From NCBI GenBank assembly GCA_938016625.1, contig CALILB010000268.1, positions 1-10,849 of the forward strand: DNA of 10,849 nt. Direction: 5' to 3'. The DNA is from an uncultured bacterium (lineage in GTDB: Bacteria > Acidobacteriota > Thermoanaerobaculia > Multivoradales > JAHEKO01). Below, one piece after another: positions 1 to 5,555 of this stretch (position 1 is its first letter; each line of letters opens with the position of its first letter). Both the position numbers and the translations under genes were made by a program. The notes under the pieces were generated by a model, which saw nothing but the letters and a program-made list of their open reading frames with translations, did no database searches and was not told the origin of the DNA.

Positions 1-980
1 GCCAAGATGGGTGGATTCTCCTTCCTGTACTCCTCGGTGAACTGCTTCGCCTCCTCGCTCTCCCACTCCAGCCCGTTGGCCTCCAGATACTCGTCGACGA
101 CCGCCCACGTCTCCTCCGAGTGCAAATAGGACTCTTCGGTCAAGAAGGCCGATCCGAAGTTGATGTGGATGACACCCCCCTGCTCGCCGAGTCTCTGAAT
201 CATCTCGTCATCCATGTTGCGCTCCCAACCCGGGGTGTAGCGACGGCAGGAGGAGTGGGAGGCGATAACCGGCGCCTGCGACTGTTCGAGGACCTGGTAA
301 AAGGTCTTGTCCGTGACATGGGATATGTCGATCATGATCCCGAGTCGGTTCATTTCGTCGACCAATTCGCGGCCAAACGGGCTCAACCCACCCCACTCCT
401 CTTCATCGGCGTAGGAGGAGTCGCAGATCAGATTGTTCTCACCATGTGTCAGCGTGATGTAGCGGATCCCCCGCTCATGGAAGTAGGCGAGGTTCCCCAG
501 GTCGTCCTCGATCGCCGCGCCATTCTCGATCCCCGTGGGTAGTGAGATCAGACCCCGCTTCTTGTTGTCGCGCACCTCGGCTGGAGAGACCGCCGGCGCG
601 AATTTGTCGGGCCAGTCCTGCGAGAAGGTTGCGACCAGATCGATCAACTGATCGGCGTAATCCCGCGCACCACCGTTCTCCTGGTAGGAGGCCGGAACAT
701 AGATCGACATGAAGGGCGCGTCGAGACCACCGGCGACGGCCCGCGGATAGTCGAAGTCACCCCCTTCCGTGCGCACCGAGATGTCCTCCATCTCGTCCAT
801 CAACCGGTAGGGCACGTCTATGTGGGTGTCGACAATGACCATTTCTTGCGCCAGTTGCTCGCTGCGTGCCTGGCGGTCATCGACCACCGGCGGCTCTTCA
901 CCACCTCGGCAGCCGGCCAAGGCAACGACCATAACGAGGGCGACCGTTGCAGTGTGCTTGATTGAGAATGTCGTGCTCAA
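1..980 (-). CDS. Lipoprotein dipeptidase, peptidase family M19 (renal dipeptidase-like), C-terminus outside window
   Basis: Zinc dipeptidase of the membrane (renal) dipeptidase family, which cleaves dipeptides, including some with a D-residue at the second position. The visible 326 residues begin with a lipoprotein signal: hydrophobic segment 11-22 and lipobox LAGC with Cys24, so the protein should be lipid-anchored outside the inner membrane. Metal-site residues are in family order: HxD in DTHID (His53, Asp55), Glu152, the LTH histidine (His179), His221 in DISHV and His242 in SHSS. The spacing Glu152-His179 (27) and His221-His242 (21) matches what I recall of the human enzyme. The glutamate sits in IENG rather than the usual IEGG. 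I chose the TTG at 978-980 because GGGGAG lies 8 bases upstream and it gives a full signal peptide; the next ATG would leave only about seven residues before the lipobox cysteine. TTG overlaps the mltA stop, implying coupled translation. Family call is sure; true substrate (wall dipeptides or dietary dipeptides) is not. Confidence 0.9.
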   Translation of the reverse strand, partial: MSTTFSIKHTATVALVMVVALAGCRGGEEPPVVDDRQARSEQLAQEMVIVDTHIDVPYRLMDEMEDISVRTEGGDFDYPRAVAGGLDAPFMSIYVPASYQENGGARDYADQLIDLVATFSQDWPDKFAPAVSPAEVRDNKKRGLISLPTGIENGAAIEDDLGNLAYFHERGIRYITLTHGENNLICDSSYADEEEWGGLSPFGRELVDEMNRLGIMIDISHVTDKTFYQVLEQSQAPVIASHSSCRRYTPGWERNMDDEMIQRLGEQGGVIHINFGSAFLTEESYLHSEETWAVVDEYLEANGLEWESEEAKQFTEEYRKENPPIL

Positions 981-2257
981 CTGTCTGTCTCCCCGATTGG
1001 TTGAAGGTCGGTCTGTCTTGGCAGCAGCAACCAGAGCCGCCCGGGGTGTTTCATGTGCCCGGCGATGTGCGCCGCGGTACGCCCGGGACCCCAGAATACG
1101 TCACCGCGAACGGGACCCCGAATCGCACCACCCGTGTCCTGGGCCACCATCAGCCGTCGAAAGGGTCGATCGGGTGCTAGGGGGTCTCCCGCCGGCGCCG
1201 AGGCGTCGACCCACACAGGGAGCCCCAGGGGCACAAAGGTAGGGTCGACCGCCAGCGACCGCTCCGGTGTGAGCACCACCCCCAGGCTCCCCACCGGTCC
1301 CTCCTCCTCGAGCTCGCGAAAAAATACAAAGGAGGCATTCTGGGCCAGCACCGCGGGCGCATCCTCCGGATTGGCCTCCAACCAGGCCCGGATGCTCTGC
1401 AGGGAGACCTCTTCCAGGGTCAAGACCCCCATGTCCACCAGCGCCCTGCCGATGGCAAAGTAGGGGTGGCCGTTCTGACCGGCGTAGCCGACCCTCAGAG
1501 ATCCGCCATCCGCGAGCTCCACCCGTCCCGACCCCTGGATATGGAGAAAAAAGGCATCGTAGGGGTTGTCGACCCATACCAGCTCCAGCCCGCGGTCAGC
1601 GAGCCCCCCGCCCTCGATCTCGACCCGATCGTAGTAAGGGGTCAGGGCTCCGGCATCCACCCGGCCGGCAAGTCTCCGACCACGAAGGTCATCGCGAAAA
1701 TCGCCGAGATCGACCGTCACCAGCTCTGGAGGACGACGGTAGAGGGGATACTTGAACTTCTCGGTCGGCCGCCGGCTGCCGGCGAGGGTCGGCTCGTAGT
1801 AGCCGGTAAACAGACCCTCCGGTTCGTCACGATTGCTGACGGCATAGGGACGGAGCGAGGACGCAAGCAGTGCCCGCAAGGCTTCCTCGTCACCCGGCGC
1901 GAGCTCCACCAGCTGCGCGCAGATACCGCGCCAATGCTCGGGGTTCAGGGCGGAGCTGAGGACATGCGTGCTGTCGGTGTCCGTCCAACCGCCCACGATT
2001 TCACAGGATCTTCGCAGCGCCGGGAGCGCCTCGGCCAGAAGATCTTCCTCCCAACCCGGCAGATCCGACAGCTCGACGGCCTCGAGCTCGATCCGATCCG
2101 GCTCGAGCACCACCGGTGGCTCCTCGGTGGGCAACATCTGTTCGAGACGGCCCAGTCGCCAAAGTGACCAAGCCGCGACGCCACCGGCCACCACCGCCAC
2201 AAGCCCCAGCACCAACGCGAGCCGGCGCCAGTACGCGACACTTACGCGCTCAGACAC
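977..2257 (-). CDS. mltA: Membrane-bound lytic murein transglycosylase A (MltA)
   Basis: Lytic transglycosylase that cuts the MurNAc-GlcNAc bond of peptidoglycan with formation of a 1,6-anhydro end; it acts on the periplasmic side. The 426 residues show an N-terminal membrane segment (about 12-31) with no lipobox, so this homologue appears to be anchored by a helix, whereas E. coli MltA is a lipoprotein of about 365 residues. MltA-domain signatures are FTGYYEP (150-156), FFLHIQGSGR (236-245) and NASFVFF (308-314 region). The C-terminal 3D domain holds AQDTGGAIRG (372-381) and GDVFWG (385-390). Asp386 aligns with the catalytic Asp308 of E. coli, and Asp374 with its Asp297. The start is GTG; an in-frame TAG lies four codons upstream, so no longer start exists, and its Shine-Dalgarno is weak. 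It lies 23 bp after the PilZ gene and overlaps the dipeptidase start, so it is probably in an operon with both. Confidence 0.95.
   Translation of the reverse strand: MSERVSVAYWRRLALVLGLVAVVAGGVAAWSLWRLGRLEQMLPTEEPPVVLEPDRIELEAVELSDLPGWEEDLLAEALPALRRSCEIVGGWTDTDSTHVLSSALNPEHWRGICAQLVELAPGDEEALRALLASSLRPYAVSNRDEPEGLFTGYYEPTLAGSRRPTEKFKYPLYRRPPELVTVDLGDFRDDLRGRRLAGRVDAGALTPYYDRVEIEGGGLADRGLELVWVDNPYDAFFLHIQGSGRVELADGGSLRVGYAGQNGHPYFAIGRALVDMGVLTLEEVSLQSIRAWLEANPEDAPAVLAQNASFVFFRELEEEGPVGSLGVVLTPERSLAVDPTFVPLGLPVWVDASAPAGDPLAPDRPFRRLMVAQDTGGAIRGPVRGDVFWGPGRTAAHIAGHMKHPGRLWLLLPRQTDLQPIGETDS
989..994 (-). promoter_or_regulatory. Ribosome binding site that fixes the TTG start of the dipeptidase
   Basis: GGGGAG on the minus strand, 8 bases before the TTG at 978-980 and inside the last codons of mltA. 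It is the only good Shine-Dalgarno near the start of this gene and favours TTG over the downstream ATG. Confidence 0.55.
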
Positions 2258-2280
2258 AGCCGGAGTCTACAGTCTGTTTG

Positions 2281-3051
2281 TTAACCGGAAGCCAGCAGGG
2301 TCTTGACCAGCTCGGACTCGAGAAGCACCGTCCAGTCCACACCCCGGTAGTCGAGATAGAGGTAGGCGGCGCCGAGGACAATCAGGAAGAGAACAAACAG
2401 CTTGAAGCGTCGCTTGCGTCGGGCCTTGCGAGCCGACTGCGCCTTCCAGGGACCCTGCTGGTCGTCTTTGTCAGCCGCAGCTCCGCCCTCGTCTTCGTTC
2501 GACGCGACCAGAAACTCTGCGGTCTTGAGGGTATCGTGGTCCGAAGGCGTCATCGGTTCCTCGGGTATCTCCGCATCCGGTCCCAGAGCCTCGCGGGCCT
2601 CGGCTTCGAAGTCGAAGACCGCTCCGCCCTTTGCCAGCTGCTCCTCGACGACCCGGTGGATGACCTGACGGCTTTCATCATCCAGCTTGAGGTAACGGAT
2701 ACCCATCCCCGCGGGGCGATTGATCCCCTCTTCAGCACCGCGTGCCCAGACGACTTCGCCGATACCGTGCACCAATCTGCGTTCGTCGCCCAGCCAAATC
2801 TCGAAGATGAAGATCGATCCCGCGGGCTTGGGATCGTCGGTCTTGATGAAGATGCCCTTGAGCGAGAGGTTGGCTGCGTAGTCGATAAAGAAGCCGCCAA
2901 AGTGGTCGAACTTGAGGACCACCTGGCTGTCCACCGGTACTCGCTTGGACTCCAGCTTGACCATCTCCGGAGCGTTGCGAGGCGTATCCGTCGTGGACTC
3001 GATGAGATTCATCGCCCGCCTAACGTCATCATTGTCCGAACCGGCTGCCAC
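2281..3051 (-). CDS. PilZ-domain protein with C-terminal membrane anchor
   Basis: Probable cyclic-di-GMP-type signalling protein; partner and output unknown. Residues about 30-135 resemble the PilZ subfamily found in many Myxococcus paralogues. They hold the (D/N)xSxxG motif as NLSLKG (61-66), then GIGEVVW (96-102) and GMGIRYLKL (115-123). The arginine motif RxxxR that normally precedes it is not complete: the matching stretch reads KLESKRVPV (32-40) with one arginine, so c-di-GMP binding is uncertain. An acidic linker (about 145-200) leads to a strongly basic patch (208-215) and one membrane helix (216-233), then some 23 residues. By the positive-inside rule the PilZ domain is cytoplasmic and the short tail periplasmic. 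The start is GTG at 3049-3051 with AAGGGG 9 bases upstream; ATG at 3010-3012 with AGG 6 bases upstream would give a 243-residue protein and is nearly as likely. Its place directly before mltA suggests a link with wall remodelling (inference). Confidence 0.82.
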   Translation of the reverse strand: MAAGSDNDDVRRAMNLIESTTDTPRNAPEMVKLESKRVPVDSQVVLKFDHFGGFFIDYAANLSLKGIFIKTDDPKPAGSIFIFEIWLGDERRLVHGIGEVVWARGAEEGINRPAGMGIRYLKLDDESRQVIHRVVEEQLAKGGAVFDFEAEAREALGPDAEIPEEPMTPSDHDTLKTAEFLVASNEDEGGAAADKDDQQGPWKAQSARKARRKRRFKLFVLFLIVLGAAYLYLDYRGVDWTVLLESELVKTLLASG

Positions 3052-3113
3052 GCTACGCTACCCCTTGGCGGTCTGCAGCGGAGTTTTTCACAGAGGACAT
3101 TCGCCCACGAATC

Positions 3114-4127
3114 CTAACCGCCGATATACGACATCTCTATCCGCCGTGTCTCTTCGGTCTCGCTCGAGCGGATTTCGGAGTACCGATCTTCCCTCGCCGA
3201 CCAGACCTGTCGAATGATCTCCTCCAGCTCCTTGTCGGTGGCGCCCTCTCGAATCGGCAACCGCAGATCGGTGCCGTTGACGGCAAACAGACAGGTGTAG
3301 ATCCTGCCGTCCGCCGACAGACGCGCTCGGGTGCAATCGCCACAGAAGGCCCGAGTCACCGAGGTGATGACCCCAATCTCTCCACCGCCATCCCGATAGC
3401 GCCAGCGCTTGGCGACTTCCCCCAGGTACTCCGACTCCACCGGCTCGAGCGGCATTTCGGCATCGATCATCTCGATGATCTCGGCGCCGGTAACAACCTC
3501 ATCCATACGCCAACCGTTGGTGGTTCCCACATCCATGTACTCGATGAATCGGGGAACGTAACCGCTACCTTTGAAGTGACGGGCAAAGTCCACGACCGTG
3601 TGCTCGTTGACGCCTCTCTTGACCACCGAGTTGACCTTGATCGGGGTCAGACCCGCCCGCGCCGCGGCCCCGATTCCATCCAGAACAGTGGCCACCGAGA
3701 AGTCGACGTCGTTCATCTCACGAAAAGCGTCTTCATCCAGCGAATCGAGGCTGACGGTCACTCTCGACAGACCCGCGGCCGCGAGCTCCCCCGCCTTCGC
3801 CGCCAAAAGCGAGCCGTTGGTGGTCATCACCAGCTCGATACCGGGGATCGCCGACAGTTGGCCGACAAGCACCGCGAGGTCCGTTCTCAACAACGGCTCG
3901 CCACCGGTCAATCTAATCTTCTCCACACCGAGACCGCGGAAGATCCGCGTCAGTCTGAAGATCTCTTCGAATGAGAGGATCTCGGAGCGCGGGAGAAACT
4001 GGAAGTCGTCGCCAAAGGCCTCGCGCGGCATGCAATACCGGCAGCGGAAGTTGCAGCGGTCGGTAACCGAGATTCGTAGATCCCGCGGGCTCCGCCCCAA
4101 CCGGTCCTCGATTTCTTCCGGCTTCAC
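3114..4127 (-). CDS. moaA: GTP 3',8-cyclase (molybdenum cofactor biosynthesis protein A)
   Basis: Radical SAM enzyme catalysing the first step of molybdenum cofactor synthesis: GTP is rearranged to 3',8-cyclo-7,8-dihydro-GTP, which MoaC turns into cyclic pyranopterin phosphate. The 337-residue length is usual. The N-terminal SAM cluster motif is CNFRCRYC (Cys25, Cys29, Cys32), followed by GGEP (75-78) for SAM binding. The second cluster, which binds GTP, is CGDC (Cys262, Cys265) with Cys279, and the CTRAR arginines (267, 269) follow it. The protein ends in the free Gly-Gly tail (336-337) needed for activity in MoaA. The start is GTG at 4125-4127 with GGAG only two bases upstream, a short spacing; no better start is seen. 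No other moa or moe gene is in the window. It lies 62 bp before the PilZ gene, so co-transcription is possible but functionally unrelated, and it is divergent from the baeRF3 gene. Confidence 0.97.
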   Translation of the reverse strand: MKPEEIEDRLGRSPRDLRISVTDRCNFRCRYCMPREAFGDDFQFLPRSEILSFEEIFRLTRIFRGLGVEKIRLTGGEPLLRTDLAVLVGQLSAIPGIELVMTTNGSLLAAKAGELAAAGLSRVTVSLDSLDEDAFREMNDVDFSVATVLDGIGAAARAGLTPIKVNSVVKRGVNEHTVVDFARHFKGSGYVPRFIEYMDVGTTNGWRMDEVVTGAEIIEMIDAEMPLEPVESEYLGEVAKRWRYRDGGGEIGVITSVTRAFCGDCTRARLSADGRIYTCLFAVNGTDLRLPIREGATDKELEEIIRQVWSAREDRYSEIRSSETEETRRIEMSYIGG

Positions 4128-4170
4128 GGCTCCAGTCTATCGAACGTCGTCGATTGCCATTTCGGGCCCG

Positions 4171-4197
4171 ATTAAACCGATCCGTCCGGACAGTCAG
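4171..4197 (-). promoter_or_regulatory. Possible promoter of moaA
   Basis: On the minus strand CTGACT (4192-4197) and TTTAAT (4171-4176, five of six to TATAAT) lie 15 bases apart, which is short. The -10 is about 44 bases before the moaA GTG. The spacer contains the perfect palindrome GTCCGGAC (4184-4191), which could be an operator. Weak call by eye only. Confidence 0.25.
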
Positions 4198-4202
4198 GTG
4201 GA

Positions 4203-4231
4203 TGAACAGCCTCTCGCTATGGGTGTAGAAT
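4203..4231 (+). promoter_or_regulatory. Probable sigma-70-type promoter of the baeRF3 gene
   Basis: TGAACA (4203-4208, four of six) and TAGAAT (4226-4231, five of six) are 17 bases apart. Predicted transcription start is near 4238, giving a leader of about 54 bases. The 8-base palindrome TGACGTCA (4247-4254) lies just after the predicted start and might be a regulator site. The downstream Shine-Dalgarno GAGGAGG (4278-4284) is 7 bases from the ATG and is the strongest in the window, which suggests high expression. Confidence 0.45.
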
Positions 4232-4291
4232 CGAGTTGTCGAGACGTGACGTCATCCATCAATACAACCAGCAGGCTGAGGAGGATCTGAT

Positions 4292-5449
4292 ATGAGTCTT
4301 CTGAGCCGGGACGAGCTGAGGTCGATCGTGCAGGAGGCTCAGCCCCCGTCGGTCTCCATCTACCTTCCGACCCATCGTGCAGGCGCCGAGACCCAACAGG
4401 GGCCGATACGACTGAAAAACCTGCTACGACAGGCCGAGAGTCGGTTGGTGGCCCGGGGAACACCCGCGGAATCTATCGAGCGTGCTCTGGGACCCGTCCG
4501 CGCCCTGCTCAAGAACACGCCGTTCTGGCAGCACCAGGACCATGGCCTGGCAATATTCGCCGGCGCCGACTCGTTCCACCTGTATCGTCTGCCGCTGGCG
4601 GTCGAGGAGCTGGCCGTGGTGGGCGATCGGATTCATCTGACACCGCTGCTGCCCCTGCTCACTCGCAATGGGAGGTTCTTTGTCCTGGCTCTGAGCCAGA
4701 AACAAGCACGACTCTACGAGGCCACTCGCAACGAGATCCGGGAGCTCGATCTCGGAGACACTCCCGAGAGCCTCGCCGAAGCCGTCGGCCACGATTGGGA
4801 GCAGAAATCCCTCCAGTATCGGACCGGACAGACCTCGCCGGGCTCGGGCGGACGACGACGCGCCATCTACCACGGACATGGCTCGGGCGAGGAAGCGGAC
4901 AAGAATGAGATTGCCAGATTCCTCCAGCAGGTCGACGTCGGCGTGCGCAAGCTGTTGAAAGATCCCCAGGAACCACTGGTGGTGGCATCGGTGGACTACT
5001 TGTTGGACATGTATCGGGATCTGAGCAAGGTTCCCGGCTTGGCGGACGAGGGCATACTGGGAAATCCCGATCATTCGAGCCCCGAGGAGCTCCGCGCCAA
5101 GGCGTGGCAGATCGTCAAGCCGCTCTTCCTGGCCTCGCAGAGCGAGTCGGCCGAGAGGTTTGCGGTGCTGGCTACCAAGGGCCTGGCCACCGACGATCTG
5201 GAAGCCGGTGTACTCGCCGCGGTCGACGGCAGGGTCGAGACCTTGTTCGTTCCCCTGGAGACCCACCGCTGGGGGCGTCTCGACTCCACCACCAGGGTGA
5301 TCGATATCGCCCCCGAGCCGGGGGACGAGAGCGAAGATCTCCTGGATCGAGCCGCCGTCGAGACCTTTCTGCACGGCGGCACGGTCTACGCCGTCGACGA
5401 AGGAGGTCTACCCGGCACCGGTGTCCTGGCCGCCCTACTTCGCTACTGA
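4292..5449 (+). CDS. baeRF3-family protein (bacterial relative of archaeo-eukaryotic release factor eRF1/Pelota)
   Basis: Resembles bacterial archaeo-eukaryotic release factor family 3, a group expected to bind the ribosome; related bacterial proteins include the hibernation factor Balon. In its 385 residues, PSVSIYLPTHRAG (19-31) is the typical N-terminal strand motif. RFFVLALSQKQARLYEA (128-144) starts the middle domain, followed by a Gly/Arg/His-rich stretch (183-199) reading GGRRRAIYHGHG in part. EPLVVASVDYLLDMYR (227-242) fits an L7Ae-like middle segment, and the protein ends in HGGTVYAV (361-368) and AALLRY. No GGQ motif is present, so peptide release is not expected. Start at ATG with an excellent ribosome binding site and a plausible promoter; a hairpin follows its stop, so it is probably transcribed alone. 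Family recognition is fairly firm; the role (ribosome rescue, stress or hibernation) is inference from relatives. Confidence 0.8.
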   Translation: MSLLSRDELRSIVQEAQPPSVSIYLPTHRAGAETQQGPIRLKNLLRQAESRLVARGTPAESIERALGPVRALLKNTPFWQHQDHGLAIFAGADSFHLYRLPLAVEELAVVGDRIHLTPLLPLLTRNGRFFVLALSQKQARLYEATRNEIRELDLGDTPESLAEAVGHDWEQKSLQYRTGQTSPGSGGRRRAIYHGHGSGEEADKNEIARFLQQVDVGVRKLLKDPQEPLVVASVDYLLDMYRDLSKVPGLADEGILGNPDHSSPEELRAKAWQIVKPLFLASQSESAERFAVLATKGLATDDLEAGVLAAVDGRVETLFVPLETHRWGRLDSTTRVIDIAPEPGDESEDLLDRAAVETFLHGGTVYAVDEGGLPGTGVLAALLRY

Positions 5450-5457
5450 TGGCCCTA

Positions 5458-5478
5458 AACCCTTATCCTGCAAGGGTT
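5458..5478 (+). terminator. Hairpin after the baeRF3 gene, possible terminator
   Basis: AACCCTT (5458-5464) and AAGGGTT (5472-5478) form a perfect 7-bp stem with a 7-base loop, 8 bases past the stop codon. A moderately T-rich stretch (5477-5496) follows instead of a clean T-run, so termination may be inefficient. Confidence 0.45.
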
Positions 5479-5494
5479 GTGTGTTGATTCTTCA

Positions 5495-5524
5495 TTGACC
5501 GGGGGGAATGTGTGGTGCTACAAG
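5495..5524 (+). promoter_or_regulatory. Possible promoter of the receiver-kinase-TonB gene
   Basis: TTGACC (5495-5500, five of six) and TACAAG (5519-5524, four of six) are 18 bases apart, with TG at 5516-5517 making an extended -10. Transcription would begin near 5531, downstream of the ATG at 5508, which supports the start at 5556. Confidence 0.4.
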
Positions 5525-5541
5525 TGAGGGCATCCCGAACC

Positions 5542-5546
5542 GGGAG
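5542..5546 (+). promoter_or_regulatory. Ribosome binding site that favours the 5556 start of the kinase gene
   Basis: GGGAG lies 9 bases before ATG 5556. The earlier in-frame ATG at 5508 has only a G-run one base away, too close to serve, and would add 16 residues unlike the start of a receiver domain. Confidence 0.5.
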
Positions 5547-5555
5547 TGCGACTCG

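Noticed and set aside
3099..3112. Small hairpin ATTCG-CCCA-CGAAT just after moaA
   Set aside because: Only 5 bp, AT-containing, and no T-run follows in the direction of moaA transcription, so not called a terminator.
2116..3117. Plus-strand open frame of 333 codons
   Set aside because: It lies opposite mltA and the PilZ gene, has no family features, and is explained by GC-rich antisense coding bias.
4424..5374. Minus-strand open frame of 316 codons opposite the baeRF3 gene
   Set aside because: No recognisable motifs or ribosome binding site; the plus-strand gene has both.
5508..5555. Earlier in-frame ATG adding 16 residues to the kinase fusion
   Set aside because: Its G-run is one base from the ATG, the extra residues are not receiver-like, and the predicted transcript begins downstream of it.
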